Of a DNA stretch of 64,000 bases, positions 10,701 through 19,850 are shown one piece after another; positions within the stretch are counted from its first letter, which is position 1; every line of letters starts with the position of its first letter. The notes under the pieces are model-generated. The model did not search any database. It saw only the letters and a program-made list of their open reading frames with translations, and was not told the origin of the DNA. The translations under genes were made by a program, and so were the position numbers. Location of the stretch: assembly GCF_004795055.1 (NCBI RefSeq), contig NZ_SSBJ01000005.1, positions 124,001-188,000 of the forward strand, written 5' to 3'. Source of the stretch: Streptomyces sp. A1136. GTDB taxonomy: Bacteria; Actinomycetota; Actinomycetes; Streptomycetales; Streptomycetaceae.

Positions 10701-13700
10701 GCGACCGCTGTGCTGTGCACGCTTTTCGCCGAGGTGATCGGGCTCGACCGGGTGGCCCCCGACGAGAACTTCTTCTCGGTGGGCGGACATTCGATGATGG
10801 GGGTGCGCCTCGTCAACCGCATCCGGGCCACGCTCGGCGTCGAGGCCCGCATCCGGGACCTGTTCCTCGCCCCGACCCCGGCCGAGCTGGCGGTGCGCCT
10901 GCTGCGGGAGGCGGCGCCCGCCGGGCGGCCGGCGCCGGCGCCCGTACCGGCGGCCGAACGACCCGAGCTGATCCCGCTGTCGTACGCGCAGCGCCGGCTG
11001 TGGTTCGTGGACCAGTTGGAGGGGCCGAGCCGCTCCTACACCATCCCCTTCGCGCTGCGCCTGGAACGGCCGTTGGACCCGGCGGTGCTGGCCGAGGCGC
11101 TGGCCGATGTCGCGGGCCGGCACGAGGTGCTGCGCACCGTGTACCCGTCCGTGGACGGCCGGCCCCACCAGCGCGTCGTGGACGCGGCCCGACCCGTGCT
11201 GGACCTGGTCACCGCGGATCCGGCCGGGCTCGACGCGGCGGTGGACGCGGCCGCCGGGCACGTCTTCGACCTGGCGGGTGAACTGCCCTTCCGGGCCTCG
11301 CTGATCGACGCGGGCCCCGCCCAGGTCCTGGTGCTGCTCGTCCACCACATCGCGGCCGACGGCTGGTCCACGGGCCCCCTGCTGGCCGACCTGGCCGCCG
11401 CCTACGAGTCCCGGTCGGCCGGGTCGGCCCCCGCCTGGCAGCCGCTGCCGGTGCAGTACGCCGACTACACCCTGTGGGAGCGCGCGGCCCTGGAGGGGGA
11501 GGCCGCCGCCGGGCACCTCGCCTATTGGGAGCGGACCCTCGGCGACGCGCCGCCCGTCCTGGAACTGACCTCCTCCCGCACCCGCCCCGCCGACGCCTCG
11601 CACCGGGGCGCGGCCACCGCCCTGGAACTGGACGCCGCGACGCACGCCCGGCTGGAGAGGCTCGCCCTGGAACACGGGACCACGCTGTTCACGGTGGTCC
11701 AGGCCGCCTTCGCGGCCGTGCTGACCCGGCACGGCGCGGGCACCGACCTGCCGCTGGGCACGGTGACCGCCGGCCGGGACGACGAGGCCCTGACCGATCT
11801 CGTCGGCTTCTTCGTCAACACCCTGGTCCTGCGCTGCGACACCTCCGGCGACCCGCGCTTCTCCGAACTGCTGCGCCGGGTCCGGGACACCGACCTCGCG
11901 GCCTACGCCCACCAGGACGTGCCGTTCGATCTGGTGGTGGAACGGCTGAACCCGGTGCGCTCCACCGCCCACCACCCGTTGGTCCAGGCGATCGTCCAGG
12001 TCCACCCGGCCGAGCCGCAGACCCCGCCCGGGGCCGCGCTGGCCGGGACGCCGCTGGGCACGGCCTCCGGCTTCACCAAGTTCGACCTCACGGTGTCCCT
12101 GCGGGAGACCCGGGGCGCGGACGGCAGGCCGGGCGGGCTGGTCGGCGTACTGGAGTACGCGACGGACCTCTACGACGAGGGCACCGCGGCCCTGCTGGCG
12201 ACGCACCTGGCCCGCACCCTGCGGGCGGTGGCCGAGGACCCGGAGCAGCGCGTCGGCGACGTGGGACTGCTGACCGTGGAGGAGGAGTTCCGCCTGGTCA
12301 CCGAGTACAACGACACGGCGACCCCGCGGGCCCGGTGCGGGCTGGTCCACGAACGGTTCGCGGCGCAGGCGCGGCGCACCCCCGACCGCATCGCGCTCTC
12401 GTACGAGGACGAGACCCTCACCTTCGCCGAGTTGGACTCCCGCGCGAACGCGCTGGCGCGCCACCTGATCGAGGCGGGCGTGGCGCGGGACGGGGCGGTG
12501 GCCGTGCTGATGGACCGCACACCGCACCTGCTGGTGGCGACGTTGGCGGTGCTCAAGTGCGGTGCGGCATACGTACCGTTGGACCCGCGGCTGCCCGACG
12601 CGCGGGTCCGCATGATCTCCGAGGACGTGGCGGCGACGGTGCTGCTCACGCAGGAAGCGCACCTCGGCCGGACATCGGTGGAACGGGAACGGGTCTGCGG
12701 CGTACGGGTCATGGCCGTCGACACCCTCGTCCTCGAACCGGACGTCGCCGACCCGGGGATCACGGTCGGCGAGGACGCCCTGATGTACGTGATGTTCACC
12801 TCCGGCTCCACCGGCCGACCCAAGGGCGTCGGCGTCACCCACCGCAACGTGGTCGAACTCGTCACCGACCGGTGCTGGAACGTCGCCCACCACCGGCGGA
12901 TGCTGGTCCACTCGGCGATCGGCTTCGACGCCTCCACCTACGAGCTGTGGGTGCCGCTGCTGAACGGCGGGCAGCTCGTCATCGCACCGGGTGACGGGAC
13001 CGACGTCGCCGAACTCGACCACACGATCCGCACCTACGACGTCACCGCCGCGTACTTCACGATGGGCCTCTTCCACATCATGGCCGACGAGGGCCTGGAC
13101 ACCCTCAAACTCCTCGAAGAGGTCTGGACGGGCGGCGACGTGGCCTCGCCCAGTGCCCTCCAGCGGGTCCTGACCCACTGCCCGGAGACCGTGGTGGTCC
13201 ACTCCTACGGTCCGACGGAGACGACCTTCGCCTCCCACCAACAGCGCTTCCCCACGGGGCGGCGCACCCTGCGGGGGGTGTACCTCGGCTCGGCGCTCGA
13301 CAACACCCGCGTCCACGTCCTGGACGAGCGGCTGCGCCCGGTGCCGCCCGGGGTCGCCGGGGAGATGTACATCGCCGGGACCCAGGTGGCCCGGGGCTAC
13401 ATCGGCCGGCCCGGGCTGACGGCGGAGCGGTTCGTCGCCGACCCCTTCGGCGCCGACGGCGGCCGCATGTACCGCACCGGGGACCTCGTGCACTGGACGG
13501 CCGACGGCGAACTGCGGTTCATCGGACGGGCCGACGGCCAGGTGAAGCTGCGCGGCTTCCGGATCGAACCCGGTGAGATCGAGGAGACCCTGGCCCGGCA
13601 CCCGGCGGTGGGACAGGTCGCCGTGGTGGTGTTCGAGGACGGCCCCGGCGGCAAGCGGCTCGTCGCGTACGCGGTCCCGCGCATCGGTCACACCCTCACC

Positions 13701-14867
13701 GAGGACGCGCTGTTGCGCTGGGCCGCGGACGAACTGCCCGAGCACATGGTGCCGTCGGCGGCCGTCCTGCTGGACGCGATCCCGCTGACCGTCAACGGCA
13801 AGCCCGACCGCAAGGCCCTGCCCGCGCCCGCGCCCGCCGCGAAACCCTCGGGACGGCCGGCGCGCACCCCGCGCGAGGAGATCCTGTGCGGACTGTTCGC
13901 CGAGGTCCTGGGCATCGAGGGGGTCGGCATCGACGACAACTTCTTCGGTCTGGGCGGCCATTCGCTGCTCGGGGTGCGCCTGGTCAGCCGGATGCGGACC
14001 GTACTGGGCCTGGAGCGTGGGGTCCGCGACCTGTTCCGGACGCCGACCGTGGCGGGGCTGCTGGGCGACGAGCCCACCGGGTTCGACCCGATGGGGGTGC
14101 TCCTCCCCCTCAACCCGCGCGGCTCGCGGGCCCCGCTGTTCTGCGTCCACCCCGGTACGGGAGTGGGCTGGCCCTACGCCGGCCTCGCCCGGCACCTGGG
14201 GCCCGACCAGCCGCTGTACGCGATCCAGGCGCGGGCGCTGAGCGAGCTGGGCCACTCCCCCGAGTCGGTGGAGGAGATGGTCGAGGACTACCTGCCGCTG
14301 ATCCGGGAGGTCCAGCCGCACGGTCCGTACCGCTTCCTGGGCTGGTCCTTCGGCGGGACCGTCGCGCACGCGCTCGCCGTCCGGCTGGCGGAGCTGGGCG
14401 AGCGCACCGATCTGCTCGCCATGATGGACGTCCACCTGCTGCCCACCGAACCGGTGCGCCGCCGGATGACGCCCGCGCAGAAGCGGGACATGCTCGTCGG
14501 GGACGCCACGGACGAACCCGAGGACGCGCCCTTCGACGTCGACGCGCTGATCGACCTGGTCCGCCTGAAGGACCCGGTGCTCGGGGCCTTCTCCGACGCC
14601 GAGATCCGCTCCGTCATCGGCGCCTCCGTCAACCACGCCGAAATCATGAACCTGTACGCCCCGCGCCCGGTCGCCACCGACCTTCTCTTCCTGGCGGCCA
14701 TCGAGGACGGGGAAACGGAAAACACTCTCGCGCAGCCCTGGATTCCCTATGTCGAGGGCCGCGTGGAGAATCACGTGATCGGGGTTCCGCATACCAGAAT
14801 GGGTGAACCGGAACCGCTCGCTTTGATCGGTCGTATCCTTTCCGAAAAATTGAGGAGTCTGTCATGA
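7791..14867 (+). CDS. NRPS: A-C-T-C-A-T-TE (terminating enzyme of cluster 1)
   Basis: 2358 aa. Order: A1 (~20-475), C1 (~506-945, HHIATDG ~632), T1 (Ser1001 in GGHS), C2 (~1060-1490, HHIAADG ~1185), A2 (~1505-2010), T2 (Ser2058), thioesterase (~2095-2355, nucleophile Ser2186 in GWSFGG). A1 is followed directly by a C domain, so it has no carrier in the usual place, and module C1-T1 has no A of its own. A1 pocket residues read by eye are D-A-E-D-I-G-T-V-V-K; two acidic side chains suggest a basic substrate such as a diamino acid. Its A3 core reads [10 protein letters not shown], with Asn where Lys is usual. A2 reads D-A-Y-Y-W-G-S-F-A-K and is not assigned. A1 is the best candidate for charging T1 and the three carriers of the A-less NRPS. 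The TE releases or cyclises the product. The stop overlaps the MbtH start (ATGA). Confidence 0.93.
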   Translation: MPSTAPTASAVLDGGPAITPAPGVLDRIASQDAERVALVHGERRVTYGQLALAVAFRADELAEAGAGPGRLVAVHRPRGVDAVVGLLAALRTGAAYLPLDPGAPAARNASILADCAGDDVGVGDGEFVLPGPGVAEGAAYVIYTSGSTGTPNGVVIGREALAHFVAGATVRYGITAEDRVLQFAPLHFDASVEEVFLTLGAGGTLVLRDEDMLDVPGLLAGCAAHGITVLDLPTAYWHELAHALAAGIAELPPTLRTVIIGGEAALPERVAQWCRAVDPDRVRLLNTYGPTEATVVATVADLSRYEGGPVPIGLPLPGVRAAVVDGELWLLGGALADGYLGRPELTGARFAALEDRRAYRTGDLVHVREDGQLGFRGRADDEVKINGHRVDPASVESVLASHPGVREAAVVPRETPDGVKRLIAFVVADAGVTAAALRSRVRAELPAAAVPSAVNLVETLPRTSSGKIDRKLLKTPVGAGAADSDITTDGGAVRVFDGVVLPAEDRVPLSYAQRRLWFLAGLEGPSAAYNLPLVLRLDSVPDRRALAAALADVVERHEVLRTVYPAVDSEPYQHVLAAPEIPLTVRECAPAELAFLTARFTAGIFDLGAHLPLRAALFVPGDGSATLTLLTHHIATDGWSVTPLLRDLGQAYAARLAGGAPAWEPLPVQYADYTLWQRELLADPAPSLDHWRDALDGMPTVLDLHADRPRPAEPSGEGATLVARLDAGAHRRLAALAEDRGASMLMALQPALALALAAVGAGSDVAIGTPVAGRGDEALCDLVGFFVNTLVLRTDVSGGAPYAELVDRAREADLAAYAHQELPFDLLVEHLNPERGLAVNPFFQVMLTVQEEGDTALTLGGGLTGRFVEPGLETVKFDLSASCVELADGGLEVWWQYAADLFDATTARLLLDVFLRALSRAADDPDGPTGAAAPALLTAEESRDLAERRERLARARALEPNRTARAGDPAATAVLCTLFAEVIGLDRVAPDENFFSVGGHSMMGVRLVNRIRATLGVEARIRDLFLAPTPAELAVRLLREAAPAGRPAPAPVPAAERPELIPLSYAQRRLWFVDQLEGPSRSYTIPFALRLERPLDPAVLAEALADVAGRHEVLRTVYPSVDGRPHQRVVDAARPVLDLVTADPAGLDAAVDAAAGHVFDLAGELPFRASLIDAGPAQVLVLLVHHIAADGWSTGPLLADLAAAYESRSAGSAPAWQPLPVQYADYTLWERAALEGEAAAGHLAYWERTLGDAPPVLELTSSRTRPADASHRGAATALELDAATHARLERLALEHGTTLFTVVQAAFAAVLTRHGAGTDLPLGTVTAGRDDEALTDLVGFFVNTLVLRCDTSGDPRFSELLRRVRDTDLAAYAHQDVPFDLVVERLNPVRSTAHHPLVQAIVQVHPAEPQTPPGAALAGTPLGTASGFTKFDLTVSLRETRGADGRPGGLVGVLEYATDLYDEGTAALLATHLARTLRAVAEDPEQRVGDVGLLTVEEEFRLVTEYNDTATPRARCGLVHERFAAQARRTPDRIALSYEDETLTFAELDSRANALARHLIEAGVARDGAVAVLMDRTPHLLVATLAVLKCGAAYVPLDPRLPDARVRMISEDVAATVLLTQEAHLGRTSVERERVCGVRVMAVDTLVLEPDVADPGITVGEDALMYVMFTSGSTGRPKGVGVTHRNVVELVTDRCWNVAHHRRMLVHSAIGFDASTYELWVPLLNGGQLVIAPGDGTDVAELDHTIRTYDVTAAYFTMGLFHIMADEGLDTLKLLEEVWTGGDVASPSALQRVLTHCPETVVVHSYGPTETTFASHQQRFPTGRRTLRGVYLGSALDNTRVHVLDERLRPVPPGVAGEMYIAGTQVARGYIGRPGLTAERFVADPFGADGGRMYRTGDLVHWTADGELRFIGRADGQVKLRGFRIEPGEIEETLARHPAVGQVAVVVFEDGPGGKRLVAYAVPRIGHTLTEDALLRWAADELPEHMVPSAAVLLDAIPLTVNGKPDRKALPAPAPAAKPSGRPARTPREEILCGLFAEVLGIEGVGIDDNFFGLGGHSLLGVRLVSRMRTVLGLERGVRDLFRTPTVAGLLGDEPTGFDPMGVLLPLNPRGSRAPLFCVHPGTGVGWPYAGLARHLGPDQPLYAIQARALSELGHSPESVEEMVEDYLPLIREVQPHGPYRFLGWSFGGTVAHALAVRLAELGERTDLLAMMDVHLLPTEPVRRRMTPAQKRDMLVGDATDEPEDAPFDVDALIDLVRLKDPVLGAFSDAEIRSVIGASVNHAEIMNLYAPRPVATDLLFLAAIEDGETENTLAQPWIPYVEGRVENHVIGVPHTRMGEPEPLALIGRILSEKLRSLS

Positions 14868-15070
14868 CCAACCCGTTCGACGACACCGAGGGCACCTTCC
14901 ACGTCGTGGTCAACGCCGAGGGACAGCACGCGCTGTGGCCCGTCTTCGCCGAAGTTCCCGCAGGTTGGGACGTGGTATGGGGAGAGGGGACACGGGCGGA
15001 CGCGCTAGCGTACGTGGAGGAGAACTGGACGGACATCCGCCCCAAGAGCCTGGTCGCGCAGTACGCGTGA
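14864..15070 (+). CDS. MbtH-like protein (first of three)
   Basis: 68 aa. It carries the family signature: N-terminal NPFDD, a central ALWP strand, GW after the proline-rich turn, and a C-terminal [11 protein letters not shown] helix. MbtH proteins bind A domains and are often needed for their folding and activity. The start overlaps the NRPS stop (ATGA), so it is translationally coupled to that NRPS and probably serves its A1 and/or A2. Confidence 0.95.
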   Translation: MTNPFDDTEGTFHVVVNAEGQHALWPVFAEVPAGWDVVWGEGTRADALAYVEENWTDIRPKSLVAQYA

Positions 15071-15101
15071 GCACGTTCCAGTGAATCGGTGATATGAGGA
15101 G

Positions 15102-15147
15102 AACGAGAAGCCGCGGCCCGCAGTGCGGGCCGCGGCTTCTCGTTTTC
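15102..15147 (+). terminator. Intrinsic terminator after the first MbtH gene
   Basis: A perfect 20-bp stem (15102-15121 with 15125-15144) with an AGT loop is followed by TTTT at 15143-15146. It begins 31 bp after the MbtH stop and is the clearest factor-independent terminator in the window. It marks the end of the NRPS transcription unit. Confidence 0.9.
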
Positions 15148-15222
15148 CATATCGACCGGAACCCCCACCGGATTTCCTCCATACTGCCGCCGTAACTTCC
15201 CCTCGCCGGGTCCGGTGCTTTC

Positions 15223-15228
15223 TATATT
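15223..15228 (+). promoter_or_regulatory. Candidate -10 box for the methylaspartate operon
   Basis: TATATT is strikingly AT-rich for this DNA and ends 6 bp before ATG 15235, so the mRNA would be leaderless if that start is used. The -35 region is weak (TTCCCC around 15197). It lies directly downstream of a strong terminator, as expected for a new transcription unit. Confidence 0.5.
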
Positions 15229-15234
15229 TCTCGT

Positions 15235-15687
15235 ATGCGACGACGGAATATGAACATCCTGCTGACCGGCACGGCATCCGATTCCCACACCTGGAATCTC
15301 GTCTACCTCCAGCTGCTGCTGGAGGAGTCCGGGCACCGGGTCCGGAACCTGGGCCCCTGCGTACCGGACGAGCTGCTCGTCGGTGTCTGCGCGGACCGTG
15401 ACCCGGACCTCGTCGTGGTCAGCAGCGTCAACGGTCACGGCTACCGCGACGGCCTCGGGGCGGTCCGGGCCCTCCGGGACGCGGGGCTGACCACGCCCGT
15501 CGTCATCGGCGGGAAGCTCGGGGTGGCGGGGGAGGTGGACCCGCGGCGGCGGGCCCGGCTCCTGGACGCGGGCGTCGACGCGGTCTTCGACGACGGCGAC
15601 GTCGGGCGGCTGCGCGCCTACCTGGGCTCCCTGGCCGAAGTACGCGTCCGCGCCGGCGCCGACACCGGCGGGCAGGCCGTCGCATGA
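15235..15687 (+). CDS. Glutamate (methylaspartate) mutase, small cobalamin-binding subunit
   Basis: 150 aa (145 if ATG 15250 is used), the usual size for the sigma (GlmS/MamA) subunit. It begins with a Rossmann-like strand and the B12-binding motif as DSHTWN (family DxHxxG); the Asp and the cobalt-ligating His are kept, while the Gly is Asn. VVVSSVNGHG and a VVIGGKLG strand complete the cobalamin fold. With the epsilon subunit it interconverts L-glutamate and (2S,3S)-3-methylaspartate using adenosylcobalamin. Its stop overlaps the next start (ATGA). In NRPS clusters this pair normally supplies 3-methylaspartate as a building block. The first ATG is chosen because a TATATT box lies just upstream. 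Confidence 0.93.
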   Translation: MRRRNMNILLTGTASDSHTWNLVYLQLLLEESGHRVRNLGPCVPDELLVGVCADRDPDLVVVSSVNGHGYRDGLGAVRALRDAGLTTPVVIGGKLGVAGEVDPRRRARLLDAGVDAVFDDGDVGRLRAYLGSLAEVRVRAGADTGGQAVA

Positions 15688-17006
15688 CCGCCGCCACGCT
15701 CGCCGCACCGAACGTGGCCGCGCTCTTCCCCACGGCCCCGGACCGCGGCACCGCCTCGTTCGGTGCCTTCGTCGGCGCGTGCGCGGCGGCCGGCCGGCTC
15801 GTCGTACAGCCCCGGATGGGCTTCGGCGATCCGCGCCGGATGCGGGACGGACTGGAGCGGACCAAATCCGCCGTCGCCACCACCGTCGGCACCCTCACCA
15901 TCGACAGCTACACCCGGGTCGGCGCCCACGCCGCCGCCCGGGCCGCCCTGGCCGAGGGCACCCCGCTCAACGGCTACCCGATCACCACCCACCGCGCCGA
16001 GCGCACCCGTTCCCTCCTCGACGGCGTCCTGGACGCCCGCTTCCCCGTCCAGGTACGCCACGGCTCCTCCCGCCCCGAGGCCATCGTCCGCGCGCTCGCC
16101 GCCGCCGGGCTGGACGCCACCGAGGGCGGCCCGGTCTCCTACTGCCTGCCCTACGGGCGGACCCCGCTCGCCGAGTCCGTGGACAACTGGGCCCGCGGCT
16201 GCGAACTGCTGGCGGCGCTGGCCCCGCCTCCGCGCACGCCCCACCTGGAGAGCTTCGGCGGCTGCATGCTGGGGCAACTCTGCCCGCCCGGGCTGCTGGT
16301 GGCGCTGAGCCTGCTGGAGGGGATGTTCTTCGCACGGCATGGAATCAGGTCCGTCTCCCTCAGCTACGCACAGCAGACCGACCCCGCCCAGGACACCGAG
16401 GCGGTGCGCGCCCTGGGCCGGCTGGCCGAGGAGTTCCTGCCGCCCGGGGTGGACCGGCACATCGTGCTCTACACCTACATGGGGGTCTTCCCGCACACCG
16501 CCCACGGCGCCACCCGCCTCCTGGAGGCCTCGGCGCGGTTGGCCGTCCGCGCCGGGGCGCAGCGCCTGATCGTGAAGACCGCCGCGGAGGCGCACCGCAT
16601 CCCGACGGTGCGGGAGAACGTACGGGCGCTGGAGACGGCGGCGGCGACCGCCGCGCTCACCGAGCGGCCCGCCCTGACCGGGGACCCGACGGACAGCGAG
16701 GTCTACCTGGAGGCCCGGGCCTTCGTGGAGGCCGTCCTCGACTTCGGCGAGGACCTCGGGCGCTCGCTGCGCACGGCTTTCGCGCGGGGCGTGTTGGACG
16801 TCCCGTACTGCCTGCACCCGGACAACGCGGGACGCTCGCGCAGCTTCGTCGACCCCGCCGGGCGGCTGCGGTGGTCCGCGGTCGGCGCCATGCCGGTCGC
16901 ATCCGCCGCCCTGCGCGCCGACCGCTCACCGATGACCTCGGACGGACTGCTCGCGGCCGTCCACGCGGTGGCCCGGCGCTACGACGAGGACGGGGTCGCC
17001 GCGTGA
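15684..17006 (+). CDS. Glutamate (methylaspartate) mutase, large catalytic subunit
   Basis: 440 aa, close to the usual size of the epsilon (GlmE/MamB) chain. Recognisable segments are VVQPRMGFGDP near the N-terminus, TLTIDSYTRVGAH, LNGYPITTHRAE, and VRHGSSRPEAIV, the TIM-barrel region that binds the substrate carboxylates. A further marker is FGGCMLGQLCPPGLL. It forms the active mutase with the small subunit encoded just upstream by a 4-bp overlap. The likely role is feeding 3-methylaspartate to one of the NRPSs or to the amidotransfer-like enzyme encoded next. Confidence 0.94.
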   Translation: MTAATLAAPNVAALFPTAPDRGTASFGAFVGACAAAGRLVVQPRMGFGDPRRMRDGLERTKSAVATTVGTLTIDSYTRVGAHAAARAALAEGTPLNGYPITTHRAERTRSLLDGVLDARFPVQVRHGSSRPEAIVRALAAAGLDATEGGPVSYCLPYGRTPLAESVDNWARGCELLAALAPPPRTPHLESFGGCMLGQLCPPGLLVALSLLEGMFFARHGIRSVSLSYAQQTDPAQDTEAVRALGRLAEEFLPPGVDRHIVLYTYMGVFPHTAHGATRLLEASARLAVRAGAQRLIVKTAAEAHRIPTVRENVRALETAAATAALTERPALTGDPTDSEVYLEARAFVEAVLDFGEDLGRSLRTAFARGVLDVPYCLHPDNAGRSRSFVDPAGRLRWSAVGAMPVASAALRADRSPMTSDGLLAAVHAVARRYDEDGVAA

Positions 17007-17074
17007 ACCGGCCCGTGCCCGGCCCGTCCCACCCCTCCACATCCCCACGCGTCCCGTTCTCGACAGGAGTCCAC

Positions 17075-18058
17075 ATGGAGTTCCAGACCCCTCCCCCGCT
17101 CGGTGAGCACCTGCGCTCCCCGCAGTTGCGCTCCGCGATGCTGGTCCAGCAGGAAGCCCTGTACGCGGCGCGCGAGTTCCTGCGCGGCGAGGGCTTCGTG
17201 GAACTGCTGCCGCCGCTGGTCGGCCCGGTCACCGATCCGGGCGGCCGGGGCGCCAAGGCCCTGGACGTCGACTACTACGGCGAGCCGTACAAGCTGATGA
17301 CCAGCGCGATCCTGTACAAGCAGGCCTCGCTCAAGGGGTTCCCGCGACTGTTCTACATCGCACCGAACGTGCGCGTGGAGCCGCCGGAGACGGCTTCCAC
17401 CGGCCGGCATCTGGTGGAGTTCCACCAGATCGACGTGGAGATGGCCGGGGCCACGCGCCACGACGTGCAGGAGATCGTGGCGGGCCTGCTGACGCACGTG
17501 GTGGACCACGTGTGGACGGCGGTGGGCGACGTCCTGCGCGGACTGGGCCGCGACGAGGGGGACTTCACCGAGCTGCGGCAGGGCAAGTTCGACTCCCGCA
17601 CCCACGAGGAGGCGGTGGCCCGCCTGCTCGACCGGGGCCACCCGCAGAGCGCGGACGCGGAGATCGACTGGGCGGGCGAGAAGGTGCTCTCGCTGGAGGC
17701 GGACCGCCCGTTCTTCATCGACGACTACCCCAAGGGCTCGCGCGGGTTCTACGACCGGGAGGACCCCGAACGGCCCGGCGTGCTGCGCAACTTCGACCTG
17801 ATCGCGCAGGGCGGATACGGCGAACTGGTCAGCGGCAGCGAGCGGGAGTCCGACTACGCGGCGATCGTCACGCGGATGCGGGAGAGCGGTGAGAACCCGG
17901 CCAAGTACGCCTGGTACCTGGAGCTGGCCCGCGAGGGCATCGAGGCCAGTGCCGGCTTCGGCATGGGCCTGCAGCGCCTGGTCCGCTTCCTGACCGGGCT
18001 CGACGCCCTGTGGCAGGTCAGCGCCTACCCCAAGCTGCCGGGGGTGATCGCGCCGTGA
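17075..18058 (+). CDS. Class II aaRS-like asparagine synthetase (AspRS/AsnRS paralogue without anticodon domain)
   Basis: 327 aa. The fold is the AspRS/AsnRS catalytic core only. Class II motif 2 is seen as NVRVEPP with RHLVEFHQIDVEMAG, and motif 3 as GFGMGLQRLVRF near the C-terminus. There is no N-terminal OB-fold anticodon-binding domain. This matches archaeal AspRS-related asparagine synthetase (AS-AR type), which activates the side-chain carboxylate of aspartate as an adenylate and transfers ammonia. Beside glutamate mutase, an attractive inference is amidation of 3-methylaspartate to 3-methylasparagine. Alternatives are aminoacyl transfer or immunity to an aaRS-targeting product. The ATG has a good ribosome binding site (AGGAG). 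The 4-bp overlap with the next gene couples the two. Confidence 0.85.
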   Translation: MEFQTPPPLGEHLRSPQLRSAMLVQQEALYAAREFLRGEGFVELLPPLVGPVTDPGGRGAKALDVDYYGEPYKLMTSAILYKQASLKGFPRLFYIAPNVRVEPPETASTGRHLVEFHQIDVEMAGATRHDVQEIVAGLLTHVVDHVWTAVGDVLRGLGRDEGDFTELRQGKFDSRTHEEAVARLLDRGHPQSADAEIDWAGEKVLSLEADRPFFIDDYPKGSRGFYDREDPERPGVLRNFDLIAQGGYGELVSGSERESDYAAIVTRMRESGENPAKYAWYLELAREGIEASAGFGMGLQRLVRFLTGLDALWQVSAYPKLPGVIAP

Positions 18059-19380
18059 GCGGGTCACTCGAAGCGGCGGGCTTCCCCGAGCAGGCGGTAC
18101 GGGCCCGGGCCCGGGCGGGCACGGCCGAGGCCTTCCCGGCCGCGGACTCCTACGGCGGGCGGCTGTACGGGGCCTCGGCGCGCGGGGCGGCGGGAGACCC
18201 GCTGGACGAACTGCGTCTCGTACCGCCGGTGTTCATGCCGCGACGGCTGGAGAAGCTGATCGAGTTGGGCCGCGAGCCTTCCTTCGAGGACGTGGACCTG
18301 CGGACGAGCGTGGGTGGCTTCGCCGCGGACCTACCCCTCTACCTCTCGGCGTTCGGGTCCACCCGGGCGGGCAGCGGGGACCTCGGGGTGGCGGCCGGCC
18401 GGCAGGCGGCGCGGCTCGGCATCCCGATGGTGATCGGCGAGAACATGGTGCCGGTGCACGGGTACTCCCGCGGCGGCGACGGCACGCGGTCGGCCCTGCT
18501 GGAACGGATCGCCGCGTACTGCGACAGCCTCCCGGACGGGGTCGGCGGCGTGGTGGTGCAGCAGTCCACCGAGGACGCCGACTCGGAGGTGTGGAACCTC
18601 CTCTACAGCGACCCCGGCACGCGGGCGCTACGGGACTCCGGCCGGCTCGGCTTCGAACTGAAGGTGGGCCAAGGCGCGAAGCCCGGGCTGGGCGGGATGA
18701 CGGTGGTCGGCGCCGGCGAAGGCGAACGGCTGGCGGGGCGGTTCACCGTAAGGGACCTGCTGGGCGACGGCGAACGGCTGCTGCGGTGCGCGACCCCGGG
18801 CACCTTCACCGAGGAGATCGTCCGCCAGCAGTTGCGATTCATGCGGAACAACTTCCCGCTGGCCCGCACCTGGGTGAAGTTCCACCCCGGCCGGGACATC
18901 GCGCGGGCCGCGGCCACCGCCTGGGCGGCGGGCGCGGACGCGGTGACGGTGGACGGCGCCGAGGGCGGCACGGGCTGGGCTCCGTCGGTCTTCCTCGACC
19001 AGGTCGGGCTGCCGCTCGGGGAGTGCCTGCGCCGCATCGGCCCGCCGGCCGGTGACCTGCTCGCCACGGGCCGGATCTGGGAAGGCGGCCGGGCCGTGCG
19101 GGTGCTGGCGCTGGGGGCCACCGCCGTGGGCCTTGGCCGGGCGGCGCTGCTCGCGGTGGACGAGGACCCGCGCGAGGGCCTGGTCCGGCTGGCGCGGGCC
19201 CTGGCGCTGGAGACCCGGCTCCTGGTGAGCGCCGTCGGCAAGTACCGGGTCGCGGACCTGGGGCCGGAGGACCTGTGGGAGCCCGGCAGCCCCGAACAGG
19301 ACGTACCGGCCGTGGGAGCCCCCGCTGTCGGCGCCCCCGCCGGCGCCCCGAAGGCCGTACCGGCCGGGGGGCGGTCGTGA
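18055..19380 (+). CDS. Glutamate-synthase-like FMN-binding protein
   Basis: 441 aa, GTG start overlapping the previous stop (GTGA). It resembles the FMN/oxoacid-binding barrel of glutamate synthase: KVGQGAKPGLGG matches the conserved K-x-x-QGAKPGxGG stretch, and ADAVTVDGAEGGTGWAP corresponds to the phosphate-binding ISGxxGGTGxSP region. The N-terminal amidotransferase and the C-terminal beta-helix of full GltB are absent, and no typical 3Fe-4S cysteine cluster is apparent. It may provide glutamate or ammonia locally, or have become an FMN oxidoreductase acting on an amino acid of the pathway. Its operon position after the mutase and the aaRS-like amidase supports a role in precursor supply. 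Confidence 0.8.
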   Translation: MSGSLEAAGFPEQAVRARARAGTAEAFPAADSYGGRLYGASARGAAGDPLDELRLVPPVFMPRRLEKLIELGREPSFEDVDLRTSVGGFAADLPLYLSAFGSTRAGSGDLGVAAGRQAARLGIPMVIGENMVPVHGYSRGGDGTRSALLERIAAYCDSLPDGVGGVVVQQSTEDADSEVWNLLYSDPGTRALRDSGRLGFELKVGQGAKPGLGGMTVVGAGEGERLAGRFTVRDLLGDGERLLRCATPGTFTEEIVRQQLRFMRNNFPLARTWVKFHPGRDIARAAATAWAAGADAVTVDGAEGGTGWAPSVFLDQVGLPLGECLRRIGPPAGDLLATGRIWEGGRAVRVLALGATAVGLGRAALLAVDEDPREGLVRLARALALETRLLVSAVGKYRVADLGPEDLWEPGSPEQDVPAVGAPAVGAPAGAPKAVPAGGRS

Positions 19381-19730
19381 CCGGCCGCCCGGTCACGACC
19401 GCCCGGCCCCGGGGCGGACGCCGGCTCCGGTCGCGGCGCCGTGTCCGGGGTGGGGCCGTGACCCGGCCCCGGAGCGGTCGGCCGGCCCGGCGCGGACCCC
19501 GCGTCGTACGGGCACGGTTTCGGCTCTCCGACCTCCCCGGGGTCACGGTCGCCCCCGCCTTCGGCGCCGCGGCGGCCGGCGAGGCCGCCTCACGGGCCCT
19601 GTCCCGGGCGGGCCTCGGCCACCTCGGCGGCCACCTCGCCCTGCGCGGCCTCGGCGGACCGCCGCGCGTCGCCGACCTGGCCCGGGCGGCGGAACGGGCC
19701 GTCGCCGTCGCCCTGCGGCGCGCCCGCTGA
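19377..19730 (+). CDS. Small hypothetical protein at the end of the methylaspartate operon
   Basis: 117 aa if the GTG overlapping the previous stop (GTGA) is used. The first ~45 residues are Arg-rich and low in complexity. The rest (RARFRLSDLPGVTVAPAFG onward) is an Ala/Gly/Leu-rich segment with no motif I recognise. The coupling pattern and sense orientation favour a real gene, but its composition could also arise by chance in GC-rich DNA. A shorter start inside the Arg-rich part is possible. Confidence 0.4.
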   Translation: MTGRPVTTARPRGGRRLRSRRRVRGGAVTRPRSGRPARRGPRVVRARFRLSDLPGVTVAPAFGAAAAGEAASRALSRAGLGHLGGHLALRGLGGPPRVADLARAAERAVAVALRRAR

Positions 19731-19742
19731 ACCGGGCCGCCC

Positions 19743-19801
19743 GCCCGCGTGGTCCCGTACCGCGCCCGTAGTCCCGTACCGCCCGCGTGGTCCCGAACCG
19801 C
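19743..19801 (+). repeat. Three imperfect direct repeats, 19-bp period
   Basis: Three head-to-tail copies (from 19743, 19762 and 19781) share GTCCCG(T/A)ACCG preceded by a CCCGCGTG-like half. They lie 50 bp upstream of the MFS start, in the likely promoter region of the MFS-phosphopantetheinyl transferase pair. The array may be a regulator binding site or simple slippage. Confidence 0.6.
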
Positions 19802-19850
19802 GCACGCGGCTGCGTACCCTCACCCGCCCCTCACCCAGAACAGGTCGACC

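Noticed and set aside
7494-14792. Very long open frame on the - strand opposite the A-C-T-C-A-T-TE NRPS
   Set aside because: It is rich in Gly, Gln, Arg, Val and His with no domain, and arises from high GC opposite a real gene. The + strand carries complete NRPS motifs.
15250-15300. Loss of the Gly in the B12 motif (DSHTWN) as a sign of an inactive mutase
   Set aside because: Asp and the cobalt-binding His are intact and the rest of both subunits is well conserved; I do not take the Asn as evidence of inactivity.
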